Shown: positions 1 to 9,071, counted from the first letter of the stretch. The stretch is DNA of 64,000 nt from Pandoraea captiosa (GCF_902459775.1 NZ_CABPSQ010000001.1:558001-622000); one strand, 5' to 3'. Translations and numbers: made by a program. The notes: generated from the letters alone by a model not told the origin.

Positions 1-168
1 TGGCGCCACACCTGCCGCTTTGAGGCTGTCGCGTACGGTCTCGATCAGGCCGAGATTCGATTCACGGCTCGTGGTGTCGATGCTGACCAGCTTCTTGATC
101 CAGTCGAGCGATGCCGGCTCGGCCTCGTGGTTGGCCTGCGGGGCGATAGCTTGGGAAGCGCTTGTCAT
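1..168 (-). CDS. argE: Acetylornithine deacetylase, N-terminal part (cut by window edge)
   Basis: The first 56 codons of a gene that runs off the left edge. The protein begins MTSASQAIAP and then reads LDWIKKLVSIDTTSRESNLG and LIETVRDSLKAAG, the typical N-terminus of ArgE, the M20-family metalloenzyme that deacetylates N-acetylornithine in arginine synthesis in the cytoplasm. The metal-binding and catalytic residues lie outside the window. The ATG is preceded by GGAG at good spacing. It is transcribed away from the mfd 3' end, although both genes lie on the minus strand. M20 relatives such as DapE are possible, but the DTTSRESNL stretch favours ArgE. Confidence 0.8.
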   Translation of the reverse strand, partial: MTSASQAIAPQANHEAEPASLDWIKKLVSIDTTSRESNLGLIETVRDSLKAAGVAP

Positions 169-193
169 TCGAATCTCCGGGAATCTTCCAGTC

Positions 194-210
194 ATACGTC
201 TATTACGTAT
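194..210. promoter_or_regulatory. Inverted repeat upstream of argE
   Basis: ATACGT, a 5-bp spacer and ACGTAT form a perfect 6-bp inverted repeat in the AT-rich leader about 26 bp upstream of the argE start. Position and symmetry suggest a regulator site or part of the promoter. No regulator can be named from the sequence. Confidence 0.3.
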
Positions 211-248
211 TGCTACTGGGAAATGTTACTCAAAAATAATTTAGAGGT

Positions 249-320
249 AAAAGGTTGTGTGAACAACCATTCTTGCCTCACGGGAAAAGGCACGCCGGGC
301 GCGGGTTTGCCCGGACGTGC
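249..320 (-). terminator. Two hairpins downstream of mfd
   Basis: Two stem-loops follow the mfd stop on its coding strand. The first (290-320) has an 11-bp GC-rich stem, GCACG plus CCGGGC, with one bulged base, and is followed on the minus strand by CTTTT. The second (253-268) is GGTTGT/ACAACC with a 4-nt loop followed by TTTT. Together they look like tandem intrinsic terminators insulating argE from mfd. Confidence 0.6.
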
Positions 321-389
321 GCGAAAGGGAATGGGCGTCAATTGCTGCGCTGCACACGACTTTATGCCGGTTTCGTTTTCGTGGACCGT

Positions 390-3300
390 TCAGGCAGCCT
401 TCGCGCCGGGCGACCCCAGGGCGCGCAACGTCTCCTTGATGGCGCGCACGCGATCGGTCAGTTGCGCGTGCTTGGCTTCGATGCGCAGTTTGTCCTGCCC
501 GGCGAGCTTGATATGGCGATGCTTCTGCACGAGTTCGATGATGCGCATCGGGTCGACGGCGGGTGTCGGCTCGAACTGCAACGCCACGGCGTCTTCGCTG
601 GCGTCGATCTTGATGATACCCAGCGGTTTGGCCAGCAGCCGCAGGCGGTGCGTCTCGATGAGCGCTTGAGCTTGCTGCGGCAATTTGCCGAAGCGGTCCA
701 CGAGTTCTTCCTGAATCGTGTCGATGGCGTCCGTGTGTGTGCCGTTGGCCAGACGTTTATATAGCGAGAGACGCTCCTGCACGTCACCGCAGTAATCGCT
801 CGGCAGGATCGCAGGGACGTGCAGATTGATTTCCGTCGTCGCGGCCAGCGGCGCGGTGAGGTCGGGTTCCCGACCGGCTTTGAGCGCGCTCACGGCATCG
901 GCCAGCATGTCCGTGTAGAGCTGGAAGCCGATTTCGTGGATCTCGCCCGATTGCTTGTCGCCCAGCACTTCACCGGCACCGCGAATTTCCAGATCGTGCA
1001 TCGCCAGGTAGAAGCCGGCGCCCAGTTCTTCCATTTGCTGAATGGCTTCGAGGCGTCGCTGCGCCTGCTTGGTGAGCGATTTCGGATCGTGCACCAGCAG
1101 ATAGGCATAGGCCTGGTGGTGCGAGCGGCCTACGCGTCCGCGCAACTGGTGCAACTGGGCAAGACCGAACTTGTCCGCGCGATGCATCAGGATCGTGTTG
1201 GCCGTCGGCACGTCGATCCCCGTCTCGATGATGGTCGTACACAGCAGCACGTTCGCGCGCTGGGTGACGAAGTCGCGCATTACGCGCTCTAGGTCGCGTT
1301 CGTGCATCTGACCGTGCGCGACCACGATGCGCGCTTCCGGCACGAGCGCTTCGAGCTGCGCCTTGCGGTTCTCGATCGTCTCGACTTCGTTGTGCAGGAA
1401 GTACACCTGCCCGCCGCGCTTGAGCTCGCGCAGCATCGCTTCGCGGATCACGCCGTCTTCCTCGCGGCGTACGAACGTCTTGATGGCCAGACGCTTCTGC
1501 GGTGCGGTGGCAATGACGGAGAAGTCGCGCAGGCCTTCGAGCGCCATGCCCAGCGTGCGCGGAATCGGCGTGGCGGTGAGCGTGAGCATGTCGACTTCGG
1601 CGCGCAGCGCCTTGAGCGCCTCTTTCTGACGCACACCGAAGCGATGTTCTTCATCGATGATCACGAGGCCGAGCCGCTGGAACTGGATGTCGTTCGAGAG
1701 CAGCTTGTGCGTGCCGATCACAATGTCGACCTGACCTTCGTTGATGGCCTTGACGCTCGCGTTCACTTCCTTGGCGGTCTTGAAGCGCGAGAGTTCGGCA
1801 ATGCGCACGGGCCAGTCGGCAAAACGGTCGGAGAAGGTCTGTGCGTGCTGCTCGGCGAGCAGGGTCGTCGGCGCGAGAATGGCGACCTGCTTGCCGTCGA
1901 GCACGGCGATGAAGGCGGCGCGCAACGCCACTTCCGTCTTGCCGAAACCGACGTCGCCACAGACCAGACGGTCCATGGGGCGGCCGCTCGTCATATCGCT
2001 CATGACCGCGGCGATGGCAGCGGCCTGGTCCGGCGTTTCCTCGAAACCGAAGCTGTCTGCGAACTTCTCGTAGTCGCGCGGCGAGAGCTCGAACGCGTAG
2101 CCCGATCGTGCAGCGCGGCGCGCATAAAGATTGAGCAACTCGGCGGCCGTGTCGCGAATCTGCTGTGCGGCCTTGCGTTTGGCCTTCTCCCACTGGCCGG
2201 AGCCCAGCGAGTGCAGCGGTGCGGAGTCGGGGTCCGAGCCGCTGTAGCGCGAGATCAGATGCAATTGCGAGACCGGCACATACAGCTTGCTGTCGCCCGA
2301 ATATTCGAGGTGCAGGAATTCGGTTTCGCCTTCGCCCAGATCCATGCTGACGAGCCCGTGATAACGGCCGATCCCATGCTGGCTGTGCACGACCGGGTCG
2401 CCGATCTTCAGTTCGGCGAGATCGCGCACCATCGAGTCGACGGAGGTCGCCTGTTCCTGGCGACGCTTGCCCGCGCGACGCGCCAGGCCTTCGTACAGCT
2501 CGTTCTCGGTAACGAACGCGAGGTCTTCCGTCGGCAGCAGGAACCCTGCCGCCAGCGGGGCGACGCCGATGCAAAAGCGCTTGTCGGACGTCAGGAAATC
2601 TTCCAGCGATTCGACGCTCGCGGGCCGCAGATCATTGTCGTGCAGCAGTTGCAGCAGCGTCTCGCGACGGCCCGCCGAGTCGGCACACAGCAGGACTCGG
2701 GCGGGCGTGCGGGCCAGATACGCGCGCAGCGCGGCGAGCGGATCGTCGGCACGACGGTTGATCGCGAGCGGCGGCAGGGCAATCGCCCAACTGCCGTCCC
2801 CCGGCGTGGGCAGCGTCAGACGCGCGAACGGTTTGGCGAGCGTGAAGAAATCCTGATCGAGCAGGAACAGTTGCTCCGGCGGCAACACCGGGCGCTCCCG
2901 ATCGTGCGAGAGGAAGTTGTATCGCTGGCGCGTGTCGTTCCAGAAGCGCCCGATAGCCGCGTCGAGATCGCCGACGAACACGAGTTGCGCGTCTGCGGGC
3001 AAGTAGTGGAAGAGCGTGGCGGTCTCTTCGAAGAACAGGGGCAGGTAATACTCGATGCCCGCCGAGGGCACGCCGCTGCCAATGTCCTTATAGATCGGAC
3101 TCCGGCTCGGATCGCCTTCGAAGACTTCGCGCCAGCGACCGCGGAAGGCCGTGCGGGCAGGTTCGTCGAACGGGAATTCGCGGCCCGGCAGCAGACGCAC
3201 TTCCTTGACCGGATACAGACTGCGCTGGGTATCGGGGTCGAACGCGCGAATGCTGTCGATCGTGTCATCGAACAGATCCAGGCGATAGGGCAGGGCCGAG

Positions 3301-3854
3301 CCCATCGGGTAGAGGTCGATCAGCCCGCCGCGCACGCAATACTCGCCCGGGCGCATCACCTGACTGACATGCTCGTAGCCGGCGAGCGTCAATTGCGACT
3401 TCAGACGCGCTTCGTCGAGCCGTTCTCCTTGCGTGAAGAAAAACGTATAGGCCGCCATGAAGCTCGCCGGCGCCATGCGATAGAGCGCGGTGGTAGCGGG
3501 CACCAGCACGATGTCGCATCGTTTCTCGCCGAGATCGTGCAGCGTGGCGAGACGCTCGGAGACCAGATCCTGGTGCGGCGAGAAGGTGTCGTAAGGGAGC
3601 GTTTCCCAGTCGGGGAGCAAACGCACACGCAATTCGGGCGCGCACCACTTGAGTTCCTGCTGCAGACGCAGCGCGTCGGTGGCCTGCGCGCACACGACGG
3701 CGAGCAGCGGCACGCGCTCGCGATTTTCCTCGAAGTAGCGGGCGATGAGCAGGGCGTCGCTTGATGCGTGCGAGCCGGCAAAAGCGTAACGCTGTCCCGC
3801 TTTCACGAGCGGCACAGGCACGGTACTACGGGATAAGGCGTTGGCGGAGGGCAT
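390..3854 (-). CDS. mfd: Transcription-repair coupling factor Mfd
   Basis: A 1154-residue SF2 DNA translocase that removes stalled RNA polymerase and recruits UvrA; the length matches the family (about 1150). An N-terminal UvrB-homology module is followed by the RNA-polymerase-interacting domain (PVVHSQHGIGRYHG, LEYSGDSKLYVP), then the helicase core with Walker A GDVGFGKTEVALRAAF, DEEH in LVIIDEEHRFG, TLTATPIPRTL, and the C-terminal QLRGRVGRS motif and TRCF domain. The start at MPSANALSR is preferred; an upstream in-frame start would add ten residues overlapping the promoter region. It is divergent from ispD across a palindromic spacer. Cytoplasmic housekeeping gene; no defect seen. Confidence 0.97.
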   Translation of the reverse strand: MPSANALSRSTVPVPLVKAGQRYAFAGSHASSDALLIARYFEENRERVPLLAVVCAQATDALRLQQELKWCAPELRVRLLPDWETLPYDTFSPHQDLVSERLATLHDLGEKRCDIVLVPATTALYRMAPASFMAAYTFFFTQGERLDEARLKSQLTLAGYEHVSQVMRPGEYCVRGGLIDLYPMGSALPYRLDLFDDTIDSIRAFDPDTQRSLYPVKEVRLLPGREFPFDEPARTAFRGRWREVFEGDPSRSPIYKDIGSGVPSAGIEYYLPLFFEETATLFHYLPADAQLVFVGDLDAAIGRFWNDTRQRYNFLSHDRERPVLPPEQLFLLDQDFFTLAKPFARLTLPTPGDGSWAIALPPLAINRRADDPLAALRAYLARTPARVLLCADSAGRRETLLQLLHDNDLRPASVESLEDFLTSDKRFCIGVAPLAAGFLLPTEDLAFVTENELYEGLARRAGKRRQEQATSVDSMVRDLAELKIGDPVVHSQHGIGRYHGLVSMDLGEGETEFLHLEYSGDSKLYVPVSQLHLISRYSGSDPDSAPLHSLGSGQWEKAKRKAAQQIRDTAAELLNLYARRAARSGYAFELSPRDYEKFADSFGFEETPDQAAAIAAVMSDMTSGRPMDRLVCGDVGFGKTEVALRAAFIAVLDGKQVAILAPTTLLAEQHAQTFSDRFADWPVRIAELSRFKTAKEVNASVKAINEGQVDIVIGTHKLLSNDIQFQRLGLVIIDEEHRFGVRQKEALKALRAEVDMLTLTATPIPRTLGMALEGLRDFSVIATAPQKRLAIKTFVRREEDGVIREAMLRELKRGGQVYFLHNEVETIENRKAQLEALVPEARIVVAHGQMHERDLERVMRDFVTQRANVLLCTTIIETGIDVPTANTILMHRADKFGLAQLHQLRGRVGRSHHQAYAYLLVHDPKSLTKQAQRRLEAIQQMEELGAGFYLAMHDLEIRGAGEVLGDKQSGEIHEIGFQLYTDMLADAVSALKAGREPDLTAPLAATTEINLHVPAILPSDYCGDVQERLSLYKRLANGTHTDAIDTIQEELVDRFGKLPQQAQALIETHRLRLLAKPLGIIKIDASEDAVALQFEPTPAVDPMRIIELVQKHRHIKLAGQDKLRIEAKHAQLTDRVRAIKETLRALGSPGAKAA

Positions 3855-3881
3855 AGGAAAAGCGTTGCAGAAATGGCAAAG

Positions 3882-3911
3882 CACGGGGCTCCATTCGCAT
3901 GGGGCCCCGTG
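3882..3911. repeat. Imperfect palindrome between mfd and ispD
   Basis: CACGGGGCTCC, an 8-nt centre and GGGGCCCCGTG pair over 11 positions with a single G-T wobble. It sits in the divergent spacer just upstream of a TATTATAAAAT stretch that is a plausible -10 region for ispD. It could be an operator or a transcript hairpin in the mfd leader. No T-run follows on either strand, so terminator function is unlikely. Confidence 0.55.
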
Positions 3912-3963
3912 ACAGTCAGTGTCTATTATAAAATCCCTGCTTTCTCCTTACCTGCGTTTTATC

Positions 3964-4686
3964 GTGAGCGACCGACTTTTTGCCGTGATCCCGTGCGCCG
4001 GGGCCGGTGTACGCGCCGGGGCCGCAGTGCCCAAGCAATATCGAAGCGTTGGCGGCCTTCCCATGCTTGCCCATGCGCTCGCCGCGTTCGATGCTTGCTC
4101 CGAATTTGCGCAGACCTTGCTGGTCCTCGCGCCGGACGACAATCACTTCGACGGACGCCGCTTCGGCACCCTGCGCTTTGCCGTACGTCGCTGCGGCGGC
4201 GCCTCGCGCCACGCTTCGGTGCTGGGCGGTCTTCAGGCGCTCGCCGAGTTCGGCGCGCAGGACAGCGACTGGGTGCTCGTGCATGACGCCGCGCGCCCCG
4301 GCATTACCCCCGAACTCATTCGCACGCTCGTCGGTGCACTGCGCAACGATCCCGTCGGCGGTATTCTGGCGTTGCCCGTGGCCGACACGCTCAAGCGCGA
4401 GACACCCCCGGCCGAGAAGGACGGATTGGCAAGCGTTGGCGCCACCGAGTCGCGTGACGGACTCTGGCAGGCGCAAACGCCCCAGATGTTCCGCCTCGGC
4501 ATGCTGCGTCGCGCACTGGAAGATGCCCTGGCGGCAGGCGCCGAAGTCACGGACGAAGCCAGCGCCATCGAGCGCATGGGGCACGCACCGAAGCTCGTGC
4601 GCGGTAGCCTGCGCAATTTCAAGGTGACGTACCCCGAAGATTTCGCGCTGGCCGAGGCGTTCCTCGGCACGGCAAAGCCCGCCTGA
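3964..4686 (+). CDS. ispD: 2-C-methyl-D-erythritol 4-phosphate cytidylyltransferase
   Basis: IspD (240 aa) couples CTP and MEP to give CDP-ME in the non-mevalonate isoprenoid pathway. The nucleotide-binding signature is clear near the N-terminus ([12 protein letters not shown] then PKQYRSVGG), followed by [16 protein letters not shown] and the C-terminal [14 protein letters not shown]. The GTG start begins [13 protein letters not shown]. An earlier in-frame GTG at 3919 lies inside the AT-rich promoter-like TATTATAAAAT and would add 15 uncharacteristic residues. The Shine-Dalgarno is poor for either start. It is followed after 72 bp by ispF, the usual partner two steps later in the pathway. 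Confidence 0.95.
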   Translation: MSDRLFAVIPCAGAGVRAGAAVPKQYRSVGGLPMLAHALAAFDACSEFAQTLLVLAPDDNHFDGRRFGTLRFAVRRCGGASRHASVLGGLQALAEFGAQDSDWVLVHDAARPGITPELIRTLVGALRNDPVGGILALPVADTLKRETPPAEKDGLASVGATESRDGLWQAQTPQMFRLGMLRRALEDALAAGAEVTDEASAIERMGHAPKLVRGSLRNFKVTYPEDFALAEAFLGTAKPA

Positions 4687-4758
4687 GCGTCTCGCGTCAG
4701 GCGCTTGCGCCCGACGGGACCGACGCATCGTAATTCCGCATTTCACGACTCTACATAA

Positions 4759-5280
4759 ATGACTGAACAAGCTGTCTCGCCAGTATCTCTGGCTTCGTTG
4801 GCCAAGCTTCGCATCGGGCAGGGCTACGATGTCCACGCGCTCGTGCCGGGTCGCCCGCTCGTGATGGGCGGCGTGACGATTCCGTTCGAGCGCGGGCTGC
4901 TCGGCCACTCGGACGCCGACGTGTTGCTTCACGCTATTACCGATGCGGTACTTGGCGCTGCGGCGCTCGGCGACATCGGCCGTCACTTTCCGGACACGGA
5001 TCCGACGTTCAAGGGCGCGAACAGCGTCGTTTTGCTCAAGGAAGCCATGCGCCGCGTGCGCGAGCAGGGGTATGAGATCGTGAACGTCGACTGCACGGTG
5101 ATCGCGCAGGCACCGAAGCTGGCGCCGCACATTGCCGCCATGACACAGTCGATTGCCGATGCACTGGGGGTCACGGTCGGGCAGGTCAACGTGAAGGCGA
5201 AAACGAACGAGAAGCTCGGCTATCTTGGCCGTCAGGAAGGTATCGAAGCGCAAGCGGCCGCGTTGCTGATCGGCCGCTGA
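4759..5280 (+). CDS. ispF: 2-C-methyl-D-erythritol 2,4-cyclodiphosphate synthase
   Basis: IspF cyclises CDP-ME-2-phosphate to MEcPP. The signature [20 protein letters not shown] carries the zinc ligands D and [23 protein letters not shown] and [12 protein letters not shown] follow, with [17 protein letters not shown] near the end. At 173 residues it has about 15 more at the N-terminus than most relatives, which begin just before RIGQGYDVH. No good ribosome site marks the annotated ATG, so a shorter start is possible but there is no internal ATG in that stretch. It is the last gene of the ispD-ispF unit and a strong terminator follows. Confidence 0.95.
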   Translation: MTEQAVSPVSLASLAKLRIGQGYDVHALVPGRPLVMGGVTIPFERGLLGHSDADVLLHAITDAVLGAAALGDIGRHFPDTDPTFKGANSVVLLKEAMRRVREQGYEIVNVDCTVIAQAPKLAPHIAAMTQSIADALGVTVGQVNVKAKTNEKLGYLGRQEGIEAQAAALLIGR

Positions 5281-5338
5281 CGGGCGAGGGGGCGCAAGCC
5301 GCTCCCGTTCACGCATCGATACGATCCATGCAAGTACG

Positions 5339-5383
5339 AAAAAACGGCGCCACCGGACGATTCCGGTGGCGCCGTTTTTTTCG
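5339..5383 (+). terminator. Intrinsic terminator after ispF
   Basis: A long perfect stem (AAAACGGCGCCACCGGA with its complement around a CGAT loop) is flanked by A and T runs (GCCGTTTTTTTC), so it can work on both strands. It separates the ispD-ispF unit from the convergent ahpC-ahpD unit. Confidence 0.92.
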
Positions 5384-5438
5384 TTGTGACGGCGCGCGTT
5401 GTCGCGGCCGTCGGGCACGTGGCCCCGCTGAGTCCGAA

Positions 5439-5963
5439 TTACGCCTCGGCAGCGAGCACCTGAGCCGCAGCGTTGATGACAGCGGCGATACGGCCGACGT
5501 CACGCAATTGCGCGGTGCTCATCTTGTGCTCTTCTGCGAGCAGCGCAGCGTGCGACTTCACGCAGAAGTGGCACTTGCCCACGATGGACGCGGCCAGCGC
5601 GTACATTTCGAAGCGACGCTGATCGACACCGCCACGCGTGGCGTAACCGTTCATGCGAAGTTGCGCCTTCTCGTTCTTGAGCTCGGCGTTATCGGCCATC
5701 TCGAGATACGGATACCAGGTGTTGTTCATGCCCATGAGCGCGGCGGCGGTCAACGCGCCTTCGAGTTCTTCCGGGGCAAGCACGCCGGCCTCGCGGATCG
5801 CCTTGACGATCGGCTGGGACTTGGCGGCGAACGCAGCGGCGAGGGCCACGCCGACGGCGTCGTTGCCTTCCAGCGAGGAGCGGGCAATGGTGCCGTCGAG
5901 GTTCAGACGGATGTCCTTGGCGTAGTCAGGGATCTGTGCCTTAATCGCGGTGAGGAATTCCAT
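5439..5963 (-). CDS. ahpD: Alkyl hydroperoxide reductase AhpD (carboxymuconolactone-decarboxylase-like)
   Basis: AhpD (174 aa) is the thiol adaptor that re-reduces AhpC in systems lacking AhpF. The redox motif C131-H-F-C134 sits in VGKCHFCVKSH with the downstream His (H138) and an upstream Glu (FEMYALA) that form the proton relay in the family. The start has a GGAG-type site. It lies 59 bp downstream of ahpC on the same strand and is separated from it by an intrinsic-terminator-like hairpin, so it is probably transcribed at a lower level by readthrough. Cytoplasmic antioxidant role. Confidence 0.95.
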   Translation of the reverse strand: MEFLTAIKAQIPDYAKDIRLNLDGTIARSSLEGNDAVGVALAAAFAAKSQPIVKAIREAGVLAPEELEGALTAAALMGMNNTWYPYLEMADNAELKNEKAQLRMNGYATRGGVDQRRFEMYALAASIVGKCHFCVKSHAALLAEEHKMSTAQLRDVGRIAAVINAAAQVLAAEA

Positions 5964-5986
5964 AAATTTCTCCTATTGCTTTGGGC

Positions 5987-6011
5987 TGAAAAAGCCCGCT
6001 TTCGCGGGCTT
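5987..6011 (-). terminator. Attenuator-like terminator between ahpC and ahpD
   Basis: On the minus strand, AAGCCCGC, a 4-nt loop and GCGGGCTTTTT form an 8-bp stem with a T-run, placed inside the ahpC-ahpD spacer. It likely sets the AhpC to AhpD ratio by partial termination. Confidence 0.8.
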
Positions 6012-6022
6012 CGAGACGACGC

Positions 6023-6571
6023 TTACAGCGTTGCACCGCCAACCGCGCGGTTGCACGGGCAGAGTTCGTCCGTTTGCAGGCCGTCCAGAATACGCAGGAC
6101 TTCTTCCGGGTTACGGCCGACGTTCAGGTTGTTCACCGAAACGTGCTGGATGACGTTGTCCGGGTCAACGATGAACGTTGCACGCAGGGCCACGCCGGCT
6201 TCCTTGTCACGCACGCCGAGCTGGTCGATCAGGGCACCGGTCGTGTCGCCGAACGAGTAGTGGTTCAGCTTGTTCAGATCCTTGTGCTCACGGCGCCATG
6301 CCAGCTTCACGAATTCGTTGTCGCCCGAGCCGCCGAGCAGCACTGCGTCACGATCTGCGAAGTCGTTGGCCAGCTTGCCGAATTCCACGATTTCGGTCGG
6401 GCACACGAAGGTGAAGTCCTTCGGGTAGAAGTAAATGATCTTCCACTTGCCCGGGAACGAAGCTTCCGTGATCGTTTCGAAAGCCGACACGCCGTTTTCT
6501 TCGTGGTTGTTGAAACCAGGCTTGGCCGCTTGGACCGAGAACGCTTCGAGTTTATCGCCGACAGTCTTCAT
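6023..6571 (-). CDS. ahpC: Alkyl hydroperoxide reductase AhpC (peroxiredoxin)
   Basis: A 182-residue peroxiredoxin. The peroxidatic cysteine is C57 in KDFTFVCPTE, and the C-terminus has two further cysteines, C171 and C173, in DELCPCNR. That CxC tail is the form that pairs with AhpD rather than AhpF, which agrees with the neighbouring ahpD. It reduces organic peroxides and H2O2 in the cytoplasm. The ATG has an AGGAG site 7-8 nt upstream, and a good promoter with an overlapping palindrome lies about 100 bp upstream. No oxyR gene is adjacent. Confidence 0.96.
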   Translation of the reverse strand: MKTVGDKLEAFSVQAAKPGFNNHEENGVSAFETITEASFPGKWKIIYFYPKDFTFVCPTEIVEFGKLANDFADRDAVLLGGSGDNEFVKLAWRREHKDLNKLNHYSFGDTTGALIDQLGVRDKEAGVALRATFIVDPDNVIQHVSVNNLNVGRNPEEVLRILDGLQTDELCPCNRAVGGATL

Positions 6572-6669
6572 CGATTACTCCTAAATTTAGTGCGGTTTAT
6601 GTCGCGACATCGCAAAGGACATCGTGACTGGCAACTGACCGGGCTCACGCGATCCCGGTCAACCAAAGC

Positions 6670-6698
6670 AGTATACGCTATCGAAGTTCCGATAGCAA
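6670..6698 (-). promoter_or_regulatory. ahpC promoter with OxyR-like palindrome
   Basis: On the minus strand TTGCTA, a 17-bp spacer and TATACT form a sigma-70 promoter reading toward ahpC. Overlapping it, CTATCG-N6-CGATAG (6678-6695) is a perfect inverted repeat resembling the CTAT/ATAG half-sites bound by OxyR. Assignment to OxyR is inferred from the target gene and motif flavour only. Confidence 0.55.
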
Positions 6699-6813
6699 TA
6701 GCTTTATTTTATGCGGGGGATAGTTAAAACAAATCCCGTCGATAGGATTTTGCAGTGTGGCGTGTGGCCAAGCCTTGAGCATAGCCAAATTTTCGCGAGA
6801 TCACATCAAACAC

Positions 6814-8154
6814 TTATTTAGCAAGCGGAAATGACACGATGATTTCAAGGCCGGAACCCGGGCGAACGTTGCGCAGCGAGGCATGCCCCTTGTAGCGCGA
6901 TGCAATGCGTTGAACGATCGCCATGCCGAGGCCGGTGCCGTCTGCTTTCGTGCGCGCGGTGTCCACACGGTAGAAGGGACGGAAGACGAGGTGCAGTTGT
7001 TCCTCGGGAATGCCGGGGCCGGTGTCGCGCACGCGCATTTCGACGCGCTCGCCCAGCACGCGGGTCGAGATGTGGACGTTGGCGATATCGGATTGTGCGT
7101 CGCGCCCGTACTTGCGTGCGTTCTCGATCAGGTTCGTGAGCAGGCGCTTGAGGTCCGTTCGCTCGGCGAGCACGGGTGCCGAGTCGGCCAGATCGACGCT
7201 GAGGTTCAGATCGTCGCGTCCCTCGAAGTTGGCCGCCGTATCGCGTGCGATGTCCGACAGGTCGACGGATTGCGTCGTGCGCGAGGCCGGGCGGGCATAG
7301 TCGAGGAAGCGGCCGATAATCTCGTCCATCTGTTCGATGTCGCTGATCATGTCGCGCTTGACCGATTCGTCCGACGGGCTCATCTCCGTCTCGAGCCGCA
7401 GTCGCGCCAGCGGCGTGCGCAGATCGTGCGAGATGCCGGCGAGCATCAGGGCGCGGTCGGCTTCGAGCCGGTCGAGCTCCTCCACCATCTGATTGAAGCT
7501 GCGGTTGGCCTCGGCCGCCTCGCCCATGCCGCGCTCCGGCAGCGGATCGGGACGCTGACCCTCGCCGATCGCGCGTGCTGCGTGCGCCAGTCGTGCGAAG
7601 GGACGGTTCACGAGGGCCGTGATGAAGGCCGCGCCGATGAGCGAGAGCGCCAGGGCAAACGTGCCCCAACTGAACAGCTGGAGACCGGTCGCCGTGTCGA
7701 TGCGATCTTGTTCGATCGCGACCCAGTAGTCGTCTTCATCGATCTTGAAACTGATCCACATGGCCGGAATGTCATTGACCGATGCGGCGATGACGGTGTC
7801 CGTGCCGAGGCGTCGCTGAACATCGCGCACGATCAGATCCTGCACCACGCCGCCGCGTTGCTTCTCGACCGCATCTGCCGGCTCGCGCGGGTAGACGCGA
7901 ATGCCTTCGTTGCTCTCCAGATCCTGGAGCAGGGCGCGCCGCAGGTCCGGCTCCGAATAGAGCAGGGCAGTGCGGGTGAGTTTGACGATGGACACGAGCT
8001 GCTGCGCGACGCGTTGCGCGCGGGGTTCGCGTTCGATCACACGGAAGCTCTGGTACCAGGCCGCGAGGCTGACGCCGATGAGCAGTGCAATGAGGAAGAA
8101 GGTACGCCAGAACAGACCGCCAAAGAGCCCGCGTACCATCCGTATCGGATGCAT
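6814..8154 (-). CDS. risS: Sensor histidine kinase RisS (EnvZ type)
   Basis: A 446-residue inner-membrane kinase of the EnvZ class. Transmembrane segments lie near residues 15-33 and 161-182, flanking a periplasmic domain. A HAMP domain follows, then the phosphoacceptor H243 in AGISHDLRTPLARLRLE, the N box around N345 (LTNLIENARKYG), and the G boxes DTGPGIP and GTGLGMAI. It autophosphorylates and passes the phosphate to the RisA/OmpR-type regulator encoded upstream. The 191-bp gap between the two genes is long for such a pair but contains no convincing gene or terminator. Confidence 0.93.
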   Translation of the reverse strand: MHPIRMVRGLFGGLFWRTFFLIALLIGVSLAAWYQSFRVIEREPRAQRVAQQLVSIVKLTRTALLYSEPDLRRALLQDLESNEGIRVYPREPADAVEKQRGGVVQDLIVRDVQRRLGTDTVIAASVNDIPAMWISFKIDEDDYWVAIEQDRIDTATGLQLFSWGTFALALSLIGAAFITALVNRPFARLAHAARAIGEGQRPDPLPERGMGEAAEANRSFNQMVEELDRLEADRALMLAGISHDLRTPLARLRLETEMSPSDESVKRDMISDIEQMDEIIGRFLDYARPASRTTQSVDLSDIARDTAANFEGRDDLNLSVDLADSAPVLAERTDLKRLLTNLIENARKYGRDAQSDIANVHISTRVLGERVEMRVRDTGPGIPEEQLHLVFRPFYRVDTARTKADGTGLGMAIVQRIASRYKGHASLRNVRPGSGLEIIVSFPLAK

Positions 8155-8345
8155 GGGTGGCTCCGTCTAATACGTGGCGTGTGCGTGACGGAAGGCTTGC
8201 GGCACGCAGCGGTGCGAGCACAAGTGCAGGCGCAGGTGAGCCACGGTGAACGACATGCGGTGCCGCCTGAGACAAGACACAACACCGGTGCGCGAACGGA
8301 TCGCGACCGGCGTCGTTTTATCGGTCAAAACGTCATGACCGCCTG

Positions 8346-9071
8346 TCACGCGCCGCCATCCGGGATGAAAACATAACCGAGGCCCCACACCGTCTGAATG
8401 AAACGGGGGCTGCCCGGGTCCGGTTCGATGAGCTTTCGCAAACGTGAGATTTGCACGTCGAGGCTTCGGTCGAAGACTTCGTATTCGCGACCGCGTGCGA
8501 GCTCCATGAGCTTTTCGCGCGAGAGCGGCTGGCGCGGGTGACGCGCGAAGACTTTCAGCACGGAGAACTCGCCGGTCGTGAGCGCGATTTCCTGACCGTT
8601 CTTCGTGAGCGTGCGCGTGGCGAGGTTCAGGGCGAAATCGCCGAACTCGAACGTCTCCATCGTTTCGCTGGGCGCACCGGGAAGCTCGGGGGGCGCCTGA
8701 CGACGCAGCACAGCGTGAATGCGGGCGACGAGCTCTCGCGGGTTGAACGGTTTCGGCAAGTAGTCGTCGGCGCCCATCTCGAGTCCGACGATACGGTCGA
8801 CATCCTCGCCTTTGGCCGTTAACATGATGATCGGCGTACGGTCGTTCGCGCCACGCAGACGGCGGCAAATCGAGAGACCGTCCTCACCGGGGAGCATCAG
8901 GTCAAGCACGAGCAGATCGAAGCGCTCGCGCACCCAAAGCTTGTTCATGGCCGTGGCGTTTTCGGCCACAAAGACATTGAAACCCTGTTCCCCGAGGTAA
9001 CGACGCAGCAGGTCGCGCAGGCGCGGATCGTCGTCGACAACCAGAATTTTGGGAGAGTTTTTGTTTTCCAT
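8346..9071 (-). CDS. risA: Response regulator RisA (OmpR family)
   Basis: A 241-residue two-domain regulator. The receiver domain has the acidic pair in LVVDDDPRLRD, the phosphoacceptor D57 (LLVLDLMLPGEDG), and conserved T and K in IMLTAKGED and DDYLPKPFNP. A winged-helix Trans_reg_C domain follows, ending RFIQTVWGLGYVFIPDG. An in-frame open stretch extends 55 codons upstream, but the start at MENKNSPKI matches the family exactly; the extension is not coding-like. In related beta-proteobacteria RisA acts in envelope and osmotic or acid responses; the targets here are not visible. Confidence 0.95.
   Translation of the reverse strand: MENKNSPKILVVDDDPRLRDLLRRYLGEQGFNVFVAENATAMNKLWVRERFDLLVLDLMLPGEDGLSICRRLRGANDRTPIIMLTAKGEDVDRIVGLEMGADDYLPKPFNPRELVARIHAVLRRQAPPELPGAPSETMETFEFGDFALNLATRTLTKNGQEIALTTGEFSVLKVFARHPRQPLSREKLMELARGREYEVFDRSLDVQISRLRKLIEPDPGSPRFIQTVWGLGYVFIPDGGA

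Noticed and set aside
1302-3764. An 820-codon open frame antisense to mfd
   Set aside because: It lies fully inside mfd, is Arg/Gln/His-rich like a GC-codon shadow, and has no domain. Similar shadows lie opposite hyuB (38812-40473), aceE (44190-46280) and ispD-ispF (3916-5418).
8155-8345. Small open frames between risS and risA
   Set aside because: They are continuations of frames from both genes with Arg/Ser/His-rich content and lack ribosome sites.
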